Assembly: GCF_009834545.1 (NCBI RefSeq)
Contig: NZ_CP019427.1
Span: forward strand, 4,408,001-4,472,000
DNA from: Pseudomonas sp. S04
GTDB taxonomy: Bacteria > Pseudomonadota > Gammaproteobacteria > Pseudomonadales > Pseudomonadaceae
Length of the DNA stretch: 64,000 nucleotides
Direction: 5' to 3'
In this document: positions 44,021 to 51,089 of the stretch, piece by piece
How the letters are laid out: every line of letters starts with the position of its first letter
Numbering within the stretch: position 1 is the first letter of the stretch
The notes under the pieces: generated by a model
The model's input: the letters and a program-made list of their open reading frames with translations, nothing else
The model's database searches: none
What the model was told of the DNA's origin: nothing
Made by a program: the position numbers and the translations under genes

Positions 44021-44983
44021 TCAGCGATTACGCCCTTCAATAAAACACAGGGCCTGATACAGGGCTTCGATCTTCGGCATCGGGCAACCCGCTGCCCGGG
44101 CCGAAGCCAAGGGCTGGGCGTAGATCGCAGCCAACTCCAGCGGCCGCTGCTGCAGGAAGTCGTGATACATGCTCGGCCAGTAGTCGGGCATTTTTTCGGT
44201 GACCTTGAACAGATGCTCGGCATAACCCGCTGGCATGCTGTGCCCACAGGCTTGTGCGCCCTGCACCACTTCCGCCATCAGCGCCTGGATCAGTTCGCGA
44301 CTGTATTGATCGGCCATCAAGGGGCTGGTACTCGCCCCGAGCAGCACCGACAAACCGTTGTAAGGAACATTCCAGACCAGTTTTTGCCAACGCGCCTGCT
44401 GAAGATTGGCCATGGCCTGGGAATCGAGACCAGCGGTACGAAACAGCCCAGCGCCTTGCTCGACGATCTGCTGGCGTGCCGCCGCATCGGCCATCACCGG
44501 GCCACTGTGATAACCCACATGCACGGCGCCCAGCGCCTGGTGTTCGATGATGCCTGGGCCTGCGCGGTGCACACAGATGAAACACAGGCCACCGAGCAGG
44601 TGCAGCGAGTCGGGCAACAGCTCGCGCAAGCTGTCCTCGACATCCAGGCCGTTCTGCAGCAGCAGGACCTTGGCGCCCGCCGCCGCAGCCTGGATGATCG
44701 CCGGCGCCAGCTCGCTGTTGCTGGTGGTCTTGGCACCCACCAGCAGCCAATCGCAAGGGGGCATGTCTTCAGCGGTGTTGTAGGCCTGGACCGGGTTCAA
44801 GGTCAGGGCGCCGAACGGCGCGCTGTGCACTTGCAGGCCACGCTCGGCCACCGCGCAAAATTCGCTGCGCAATAGAAAATGCACGTCAAATCCGGCCCGC
44901 GCCAACATCACGCCGTAAAATCCACCAATCGCCCCGGTGCCGATAATGCCGATTCTCGGCGATTGTCCTGCTGTTGCTGTCAT
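44021..44983 (-). CDS. panE: Ketopantoate reductase-family protein
   Basis: The 320-aa product is of the 2-dehydropantoate 2-reductase family, an NADPH enzyme of pantothenate synthesis. The Rossmann motif is IGIIGTGAIGGFYGVMLARAG near residue 11. LLVGAKTTSN is near 80, the catalytic Lys region is RWQKLVWNVPYNGL near 187, and a C-terminal SMYHDFLQQRPLELAAIY matches the family pocket. Pseudomonads often carry several paralogues, so the main panE may be elsewhere. Its start overlaps the stop of the upstream thioredoxin-like gene. Confidence 0.82.
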   Translation of the reverse strand: MTATAGQSPRIGIIGTGAIGGFYGVMLARAGFDVHFLLRSEFCAVAERGLQVHSAPFGALTLNPVQAYNTAEDMPPCDWLLVGAKTTSNSELAPAIIQAAAAGAKVLLLQNGLDVEDSLRELLPDSLHLLGGLCFICVHRAGPGIIEHQALGAVHVGYHSGPVMADAAARQQIVEQGAGLFRTAGLDSQAMANLQQARWQKLVWNVPYNGLSVLLGASTSPLMADQYSRELIQALMAEVVQGAQACGHSMPAGYAEHLFKVTEKMPDYWPSMYHDFLQQRPLELAAIYAQPLASARAAGCPMPKIEALYQALCFIEGRNR

Positions 44984-45366
44984 GGCAATTCCTCTGGTTC
45001 CCGACTCAGCGCCAGCCCCACCGCCGCGTTCAGTTCAGTGCGGGTGAGGCGCGCCTGGACTGCGCCAAAAAACTCACCGTCGCGCACCACAAACAGCGCC
45101 GGCAAATGAAAGACCTGATAACGCGCCACGGCTCCGCCGTTGTTGCCGGCGTCGATCCAGCACAGCCGATCGACCGCGAGGCCGAGGGCGGGTAACTGGA
45201 CTCGCGCCCAACGGCAACTGGAGCAGCCGACACTGGTGAAAATCACCAGCGAGACACCACTCATCGCCAACAGCCGTTGGTCGGCGTCGAAATCGGTCAG
45301 CTCGCATTCGACCACTATACTGGGGGAAACACTGTCGAATGACCGACACTTGGAGTCCGCGTTCAT
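44980..45366 (-). CDS. Thioredoxin-like protein
   Basis: The 128-aa product has a thioredoxin-type fold with CSSC at residues 48-51 (FTSVGCSSCRWARVQL) and the cis-Pro segment FHLPALFVVRDGEFF near 92. No signal peptide is present. The start is ATG 45366, whose codon overlaps by two bases the ATG of the divergent PilZ gene; a later start at residue 35 would still keep the CSSC. It overlaps panE by four bases. Confidence 0.8.
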   Translation of the reverse strand: MNADSKCRSFDSVSPSIVVECELTDFDADQRLLAMSGVSLVIFTSVGCSSCRWARVQLPALGLAVDRLCWIDAGNNGGAVARYQVFHLPALFVVRDGEFFGAVQARLTRTELNAAVGLALSREPEELP

Positions 45367-45808
45367 GGGGCGTTTTATTCCTCATCCTGACGATGTGCCC
45401 GTCGAGTTAACGTTGCGCAAGCACCAGTGTATTTCTCGGCAAGAGCTGCACACTATCAGTCTCGGCGGCGTGGCTTGCAATTACCACCGCGCCTGGCGCA
45501 AGGGTACGGCACTGGAAGTACGCATGCCGACCCTCAGCGAACATGTCTGCTACCTGGGCTACGTGGCCTGGTGCCTTCGGCGCAAGCGTGGTTACCTGGT
45601 GGGCATCGCCTTCATCGACGAACAGACCCTGTTCAAGGCGCGAATGGGCGAGCAGGTCTGCCAGATCGAACGTTATTGCCGCCAGCAAGACCAGCAGCGC
45701 GAACCACAAGGCGTCCAGGCACTGGCCCTGCAATGGGTCGATCAACATGCCGGCGAGTACTCCCACGAGACCGTTCGCCAGGCTTTTGCCACGCCAGCGC
45801 TGGATTAA
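45365..45808 (+). CDS. PilZ-domain protein
   Basis: The 147-aa product is PilZ-like: GRFIPHPDDVPVELTL opens the domain and TISLGGVACNYHRAW sits where the DxSxxG motif of c-di-GMP binders would be. YLGYVAWCLRRKRGYLVGIAFID follows. The Arg pair (RxxxR) and the Asp of DxSxxG are not both present, so c-di-GMP binding is doubtful. A Gln/Arg-rich tail ends the protein. ATG 45365 overlaps the start of the divergent thioredoxin-like gene. Confidence 0.75.
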   Translation: MGRFIPHPDDVPVELTLRKHQCISRQELHTISLGGVACNYHRAWRKGTALEVRMPTLSEHVCYLGYVAWCLRRKRGYLVGIAFIDEQTLFKARMGEQVCQIERYCRQQDQQREPQGVQALALQWVDQHAGEYSHETVRQAFATPALD

Positions 45809-45940
45809 ACCCGCGTCTGCCCATTGTCGAGCCACCGCCTAACGCGCTAAGGTTCGGCTCCCCGCTGCGCTTAAATCATGCTGTGCTCCGCCGCGCGGGG
45901 ATCGCTGGCGGCCGGCACCCGTGACCTGACGAGTAACACG

Positions 45941-47017
45941 ATGGCTGATTTACCGATCAATGACCTAAACGTCGCCTCCAACGAGACGCTGATCACTCCT
46001 GACCAGCTCAAGCGTGATATCCCCCTGAGCGCCGCTGCCCTGCAGACCGTGACCAAGGGCCGCGAAGTGATTCGCAATATCCTGGATGGCACCGACCACC
46101 GCCTGTTCGTCGTAATCGGGCCCTGCTCGATCCACGACCTCAAGGCCGCACACGAATACGCCGAGCGCCTCAAGGTCCTCGCCGCAGAAGTGTCCGACAC
46201 CCTGTATCTGGTCATGCGGGTCTATTTCGAGAAGCCACGTACCACCGTCGGCTGGAAAGGCCTGATCAACGATCCGTACCTGGACGACTCCTTCAAGATC
46301 CAGGATGGCCTGCACATTGGTCGCCAGTTGCTGCTGGACCTGGCCGAGATGGGCCTGCCGACCGCGACCGAAGCACTTGACCCGATCTCCCCGCAGTACC
46401 TGCAGGACCTGATCAGTTGGTCGGCAATCGGCGCGCGCACCACCGAATCCCAGACCCACCGGGAAATGGCCTCCGGCCTGTCCTCGGCGGTTGGCTTCAA
46501 GAATGGCACCGACGGCGGCCTGACCGTTGCCATCAACGCCCTGCAGTCGGTTTCCAGCCCACACCGTTTCCTGGGGATCAACCAGGAAGGTGGCGTATCG
46601 ATCGTCACCACCAAGGGCAATGCCTACGGTCACGTGGTCCTGCGCGGTGGCAACGGCAAGCCGAACTACGATTCGGTCAGTGTGGCGTTGTGCGAGCAGG
46701 CGCTGAACAAGGCCAAAATCAAGCCAAACATCATGGTCGACTGCAGCCACGCCAACTCCAACAAGGATCCGGCCCTGCAACCGCTGGTGATGGAGAACGT
46801 CGCCAACCAGATTCTGGAAGGCAACCAGTCGATCATCGGCCTGATGGTCGAAAGCCATTTGAACTGGGGTTGCCAGGCGATTCCCAAAGACCTGGCCGAC
46901 CTGCAATACGGCGTGTCGATCACCGACGCCTGCATCGACTGGTCTGCGACCGAAACCACCTTGCGCAGCATGCATGCCAAGCTCAAGGATGTGCTGCCTA
47001 AACGCGAGCGCACCTGA
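45941..47017 (+). CDS. Class I DAHP synthase
   Basis: The 358-aa enzyme makes DAHP for aromatic amino acid synthesis. Class I AroF/AroG/AroH marks: VVIGPCSIHDLKAAHEYAE near residue 51, VYFEKPRTTVGWKGLINDP near 90, SWSAIGARTTESQTHRE near 163, and VDCSHANSNKDP near 265 with the metal His. Sequence alone does not say which amino acid inhibits it. ATG 45941 was chosen over 45878. A class II enzyme lies at 32.5 kb. Confidence 0.95.
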   Translation: MADLPINDLNVASNETLITPDQLKRDIPLSAAALQTVTKGREVIRNILDGTDHRLFVVIGPCSIHDLKAAHEYAERLKVLAAEVSDTLYLVMRVYFEKPRTTVGWKGLINDPYLDDSFKIQDGLHIGRQLLLDLAEMGLPTATEALDPISPQYLQDLISWSAIGARTTESQTHREMASGLSSAVGFKNGTDGGLTVAINALQSVSSPHRFLGINQEGGVSIVTTKGNAYGHVVLRGGNGKPNYDSVSVALCEQALNKAKIKPNIMVDCSHANSNKDPALQPLVMENVANQILEGNQSIIGLMVESHLNWGCQAIPKDLADLQYGVSITDACIDWSATETTLRSMHAKLKDVLPKRERT

Positions 47018-47035
47018 CCCGCATTCAGCGCACAC

Positions 47036-47064
47036 AAAAACGCCGGGCTTAGCCCGGCGTTTTT
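47036..47064. terminator. Terminator between DAHP synthase and acetyltransferase genes
   Basis: AAAAACGCCGGGC and GCCCGGCGTTTTT pair around TTA. It works in both directions between convergent genes. Confidence 0.92.
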
Positions 47065-47078
47065 ATTGGTAACCCTGA

Positions 47079-47360
47079 TCAGAGCTTGGCGGCATGCCGC
47101 TGATGACGTTCCATGTAGCGCTCCACGTAGGAGCACGAGGGGATGACGGTGTAACCCATCTGCTCCGCGTACTCGAGCGCCTGCTCGGTCAACGCGGCGG
47201 CAATACCACGGCCACGCAGCGCGTTGGGTACGAACGTGCGATAGATATCCAGGGTCTGCTTACCCAGGTCCATATAGGTCAGGTAGGCACGATGACCGTC
47301 CACATTGGTCTCGAATTGATGACCAGCCTGGTCATGGTGGATGGACAACGCCTCGCTCAT
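47079..47360 (-). CDS. Small GNAT-like acetyltransferase
   Basis: The 93-aa product is a short N-acetyltransferase of the YjdJ/GNAT type. FETNVDGHRAYLTYMDLG opens the domain, the acetyl-CoA motif is RGRGIAAALTEQALEYAEQMG near residue 50, and VIPSCSYVERYMERH ends it. ATG 47360 sits next to an in-frame GTG at 47363; GAGGAG lies upstream. The substrate is unknown. Confidence 0.88.
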   Translation of the reverse strand: MSEALSIHHDQAGHQFETNVDGHRAYLTYMDLGKQTLDIYRTFVPNALRGRGIAAALTEQALEYAEQMGYTVIPSCSYVERYMERHQRHAAKL

Positions 47361-47994
47361 CACTACTCCTCGCGGGTCTTTGACTGACCCCTACCTTACC
47401 GATGTTTTTCCGGCGAAGGAACCTCTACGCCACCCCGTGCCTGTCGGACACCGAGAAAAACCCGTCCTGATCCCACGCAACCTGGCACGTATCAAATAGT
47501 AGGCACCAAAGGCACAAATGCTCAAGGCGCGCTCGTCTCGATGTCGCGGGCGTGGGTTCGGCACGGGTCACGTCGAGGCGGTTCGACCGACGCTCTGGAG
47601 CGGCCGATCACCTGAACATTGCCGGATATTGAGACTTAAGACGTGCGCCAGTAGTTAAAGTCACTGCCTACATGCAAAAGTGACGTGAAACGACGCACAA
47701 TTCCTCAACATAAGTGTAGACGAATCTATATAAAGGGACTTTAGGCGATACTGCGAAACAGCCATCAGGGTGCCACTGGCTTTCAAGCAGCGCGCTCAGG
47801 ACGGGCTTCGCGGTTGCATACTTTTTATACAGTGCGATTAAAAGTTGCTCGAAAAAGAATCAGCGCCTACAATTTTTTTTGCTTCTTGCTATACGTCAGT
47901 TTACTTACTAAAAGTAATGGGTAGTATGTACGCCGGCTGTTTCCTCACTCTGGGGTGACAGCTAATTAATAGAAAGTCCTTGAAGGGGAACACG
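47361..47994. other. Long non-coding region upstream of oprI
   Basis: The 634 bases hold the oprI promoter and the upstream region of the acetyltransferase. The last 150 bases are visibly AT-rich, with an eight-T run at 47873-47880 and several TATA-like stretches, so the exact promoter is not resolved. I find no ORF with a Shine-Dalgarno, no tRNA and no strong hairpin. Confidence 0.45.
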
Positions 47995-48246
47995 ATGAAC
48001 AACGTTCTGAAATTCTCTGCTCTGGCTCTGGCCGCAGTTCTGGCTACCGGTTGCAGCAGCGTATCGAAAGAAACCGAAGCACGTCTGACTGCTACTGAAG
48101 ACGCAGCAGCTCGCTCCCAAGCTCGTGCAGACGAAGCTTACCGTAAAGCTGATGAAGCTCTGGCTGCTGCTCAAAAAGCACAACAGACTGCTGACGAAGC
48201 TAACGAGCGTGCTCTGCGCATGCTGGAAAAAGCTAGCCGCAAGTAA
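47995..48246 (+). CDS. oprI: Major outer-membrane lipoprotein OprI
   Basis: The 83-aa Lpp-type lipoprotein anchors or spaces the outer membrane. The signal peptide ends at lipobox LATGC with Cys20. The mature chain is an Ala/Glu-rich heptad coiled coil ([20 protein letters not shown]) and ends with ASRK, whose Lys is the likely peptidoglycan link site. The abundant codons (GCT, CTG, CGT) are typical of a highly expressed gene. ATG 47995 follows GAAGGGGA. An L,D-transpeptidase gene converges on it. Confidence 0.97.
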   Translation: MNNVLKFSALALAAVLATGCSSVSKETEARLTATEDAAARSQARADEAYRKADEALAAAQKAQQTADEANERALRMLEKASRK

Positions 48247-48267
48247 TAGTCCTTCGGGATTGTTATC

Positions 48268-48294
48268 AAGCCGACCCATTTTTTGGGTCGGCTT
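48268..48294 (+). terminator. oprI terminator
   Basis: AAGCCGACCCA and TGGGTCGGCTT pair around TTTTT and are followed by TTTTAT. Confidence 0.93.
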
Positions 48295-48328
48295 TTTTAT
48301 TGCCCGCAGTTTCTGCCGGCCATAAAAA

Positions 48329-48356
48329 ACCCGCCGGGGCTGACGTCCCGGCGGGT
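48329..48356 (-). terminator. Terminator of the L,D-transpeptidase gene
   Basis: ACCCGCCGGG and CCCGGCGGGT pair around an eight-base loop; on the minus strand a T-run (TTTTTTATG) follows. Confidence 0.88.
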
Positions 48357-48368
48357 CTTGTGGAGCGC

Positions 48369-49355
48369 TTACTGCAGTTCTAGCGGCGTGCTCGACACCA
48401 GCGGGGCACCCGTGCCCGGCACTGCGATTTCCACCGGCAGGCCATCTTCGGCCGCGACCACGTCACGCACCACGTCCCAGTTCATGCGCATGTTGCTGGT
48501 GATGTCCTCACGCTTGAGCATGGCGTTGATCACTGCGGTGTGCTTGTCGACCACCGACGGGTTGCCCTTGTCATCGATTGGCGTATGCGCCTCCAGATAG
48601 ACCTTGCCCCCGCTCATGCCGAACTTGTACGGGTCGTTGAGGATGCGCACCGAGGTACCCACCGGCACCATGCTGGCCATTTCCAGCACGTTGTTGTTGA
48701 ACATGCGGAAGCAGCCGTGGCTGGTGCGCATGCCGATGCCGAACTTCTTGTTCGAACCATGGATCAGGTAACCCGGCGTGCCCAGGGTGAACTTGAAAGG
48801 TCCCAGCGGGTTGTCCGGACCGGCCGGCACGACATTCGGCAACGGGTCGCCATCGGCGGCGTGCTCAGCCTTGATCGACGCGGGAGGGGTCCAGGTCGGG
48901 TTGGGGGTCTTGGCGACGATGCTGGTGTGGGCAATCGGCGAACCCCAGCCTTCCCGGCCGATCCCCAGGGGGAAGGTGTAGACCACGTTGCGGCCTTTAG
49001 GGAAGTAGTACAGGCGGTACTCGGCCAGGTTGATCACGATGCCTTCACGCGGGCCCGGAGGCAGGATGAAACGCGTTGGCAGGATGATCTCGGTGCCCGC
49101 GCCCGGCAGCCAGGGATCGACACCCGGGTTGGCCGCGACCATTTCCGAATAACCCAGGTCATAGGTGGTGCCCAGGTCGGCGAAGGTATCTTCGTACTTG
49201 GCCTTGATCACTTGCACCTGGCCGACGATATCTTCGCCCGGCGGCGGCAAGGGCAGCTCCAACGCTGCAACGGGACCGGCCACGCACAGGGCGGCAAGAG
49301 ACAGGCAGCGGGCGACGGCAGGAAAGCGCGACAACATCCGGAAAATCCTTTGCAT
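48369..49355 (-). CDS. L,D-transpeptidase (YkuD/ErfK family)
   Basis: The 328-aa exported enzyme has an N-terminal signal peptide (about 31 residues to VAALELPLP). A LysM-like DLGYSEMVAANPGVDPWLPG lies near 66, and the YkuD catalytic domain carries HGSNKKFGIGMRTSHGCFRM, with the nucleophile Cys in SHGC near residue 223. Such enzymes make 3-3 cross-links or attach Lpp-type lipoproteins to peptidoglycan. Its neighbour oprI makes the second role attractive. ATG 49355 is the longest start; MLSRFPAV at codon 7 is also possible. Confidence 0.92.
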   Translation of the reverse strand: MQRIFRMLSRFPAVARCLSLAALCVAGPVAALELPLPPPGEDIVGQVQVIKAKYEDTFADLGTTYDLGYSEMVAANPGVDPWLPGAGTEIILPTRFILPPGPREGIVINLAEYRLYYFPKGRNVVYTFPLGIGREGWGSPIAHTSIVAKTPNPTWTPPASIKAEHAADGDPLPNVVPAGPDNPLGPFKFTLGTPGYLIHGSNKKFGIGMRTSHGCFRMFNNNVLEMASMVPVGTSVRILNDPYKFGMSGGKVYLEAHTPIDDKGNPSVVDKHTAVINAMLKREDITSNMRMNWDVVRDVVAAEDGLPVEIAVPGTGAPLVSSTPLELQ

Positions 49356-49437
49356 GATCGACAGAGGGGGTAAAACCGCGATTGTACACCGCAGTCTGCG
49401 GATTCGGGGAACCGGGCGACGGTCGCCGCGCCGCAGG

Positions 49438-49731
49438 TTACAACTCGAAACGCAACTCCGGCCAGATCGGCGAAGTACCGCGCTTCTGCGACTCCAGGAT
49501 CGCTCGGCACAACGAGCACAGACGCTGGTCCTGGAATACCCGGCGATCGACGCTGGACCAGCGCGGTTGCGCCGGCAGCAACGTACCGCACAGGGTACGG
49601 TCGGCCGAGCCGCCCAACTCCAGTTGACGCGTCACCAGATGCACCCGGACTTCCTGGCAGGCGAACAGATCCAACTGCTCGTCAGGCTCGATCAGTTGGT
49701 AGGCAAACAGGGACCAGGCAGGACGCGGCAT
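49438..49731 (-). CDS. Conserved small protein with CxxC, unknown
   Basis: The 97-aa product contains LCSLC near residue 72 and an acidic Leu-rich start, and has no signal peptide. The CxxC with scattered Cys could bind zinc. ATG 49731 follows GGAGCCCCCG; a start ten codons upstream lacks that. I do not recognise the family. It is separate from tesA, which ends 58 bases away. Confidence 0.6.
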   Translation of the reverse strand: MPRPAWSLFAYQLIEPDEQLDLFACQEVRVHLVTRQLELGGSADRTLCGTLLPAQPRWSSVDRRVFQDQRLCSLCRAILESQKRGTSPIWPELRFEL

Positions 49732-49789
49732 CGGGGGCTCCAGATCAGGGGGGCGCCACATTAGCCGAAAGCCTGCCGCTAGAAAAGCA

Positions 49790-50395
49790 TCAAAGCAGGG
49801 GTTTTAGCGTTGGCCAGACATTTTCCAGCAACTTGCCCTGTGCCGCGCCGGCCGGGTGAATGCCATCGGCCTGCATCAGCTCGGGCTTGCCGCCAATTCC
49901 CTCGAGAAAAAACGGCACCAGCGCGACCTTTTTTTCCGTCGCCAGATTGCTGTAGACCTGGGCAAAGGCCTGGGTATAGCGCACACCATAATTAGGCGGC
50001 AACTGCATGCCCAGCAACAGCACCTTGGCGCCACTGCCCCGGGACTGGTCGATCATCGAGGCAAGATTTTGTTGCAATTGCGTGGGCAGCTGTCCGCGCA
50101 GGCCGTCATTGCCCCCCAGCTCCAGCACCACCAGCGCCGGCTTATGGGCTGCAAGCAGCGCTGGCAGCCGCGCCTGGCCACCTGCACTGGTGTCGCCACT
50201 GATGGACGCGTTGACCACCGTAGCGGTGAAACCTTCGTCCTTGAGCCGCTGCTCCAGCAGCGATACCCACCCCTGCCGGGTATCCAGGCCGAAAGCCGCG
50301 CTGATACTATCGCCAACGATCAGGACAGTACCCGCCGCTGCGTTCTGGGCCATGCACATCAAGGCCAGGCCAGCACTCAAAAACCACACACGCAT
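49790..50395 (-). CDS. tesA: Arylesterase / lysophospholipase TesA
   Basis: The 201-aa product is a periplasmic SGNH hydrolase with a signal peptide (about 21 residues, MCMAQNAAA). The Ser of block I is in IVGDSISAAFGL, the Gly/Asn of blocks II-III in ELGGNDGLRG, and the Asp-x-x-His pair in QADGIHPAG. Members hydrolyse thioesters, lysophospholipids and aryl esters. ATG 50395 follows GGAGAGTCC. The divergent ybbA starts ten bases away. Confidence 0.92.
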   Translation of the reverse strand: MRVWFLSAGLALMCMAQNAAAGTVLIVGDSISAAFGLDTRQGWVSLLEQRLKDEGFTATVVNASISGDTSAGGQARLPALLAAHKPALVVLELGGNDGLRGQLPTQLQQNLASMIDQSRGSGAKVLLLGMQLPPNYGVRYTQAFAQVYSNLATEKKVALVPFFLEGIGGKPELMQADGIHPAGAAQGKLLENVWPTLKPLL

Positions 50396-50405
50396 CGGAC
50401 TCTCC

Positions 50406-51089
50406 ATGGGCGCAAACATTCTCACTGCGCGGAACCTTAGCAAAGTGGTTCCCAGCGCGGAAGGTGAACTGACCATCCTGCACCAACTCAGCCTGGAACT
50501 GAACAAGGGCGACAGCCTGGCCATCGTCGGCAGTTCCGGTTCCGGCAAGTCCACCCTGCTCGGCCTGCTCGCCGGCCTCGACTTGCCCAGCAGCGGCGAA
50601 GTCACCCTGGCCGGCCAGGCCTTGAGCCAACTGGATGAAGACCAGCGTGCACGCGTCCGCGCCGAGCATGTGGGGTTCGTGTTCCAGTCGTTCCAATTGC
50701 TGGACAGCCTCAACGCCCTGGAAAACGTGATGCTGCCGCTGGAACTCGATGGTCGCAAGGATGCCCGCGAACGTGCCACCGAACTGCTGCGCCGGGTTGG
50801 CCTGGGCAAGCGCCTGAGTCATTCGCCGCGCCAGCTTTCCGGTGGCGAGCAGCAGCGCGTGGCGATCGCCCGGGCATTTGCCGCCGAACCCGATGTGCTG
50901 TTTGCCGATGAACCCACCGGCAACCTCGATACTCATACCGGCGAGCACATCAGCGACCTGCTGTTCGAACTGAACAAGGAAAGCGGCACCACCCTGGTGC
51001 TGGTCACCCACGATGAGCGCCTGGCCCATCGCTGTCACCGCCTGATCCGCCTTGAAGCCGGCCTGTTGGTCGCCCCCCTGGAGCCTTGA
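50406..51089 (+). CDS. ybbA: ABC transporter ATP-binding protein YbbA
   Basis: The 227-aa LolD/MacB-class ATPase has Walker [12 protein letters not shown] near 44, the Q-loop [17 protein letters not shown], the signature [16 protein letters not shown] near 147, Walker [13 protein letters not shown] and the H-loop VTHDERLAH. Together with the next gene it makes a YbbAP exporter. It is divergent from tesA as in E. coli. ATG 50406 gives the usual start. It overlaps ybbP by one base (TGATG). Confidence 0.95.
   Translation: MGANILTARNLSKVVPSAEGELTILHQLSLELNKGDSLAIVGSSGSGKSTLLGLLAGLDLPSSGEVTLAGQALSQLDEDQRARVRAEHVGFVFQSFQLLDSLNALENVMLPLELDGRKDARERATELLRRVGLGKRLSHSPRQLSGGEQQRVAIARAFAAEPDVLFADEPTGNLDTHTGEHISDLLFELNKESGTTLVLVTHDERLAHRCHRLIRLEAGLLVAPLEP

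Noticed and set aside
45365-45808. A confident c-di-GMP receptor call for the PilZ gene
   Set aside because: The key Arg and Asp residues are not both visible, so only the fold family is claimed.
47590-47620. GGTTCGA stretch resembling a tRNA T-loop
   Set aside because: The flanks form only a short CGG-CCG palindrome, and no acceptor or anticodon arms fit around it.
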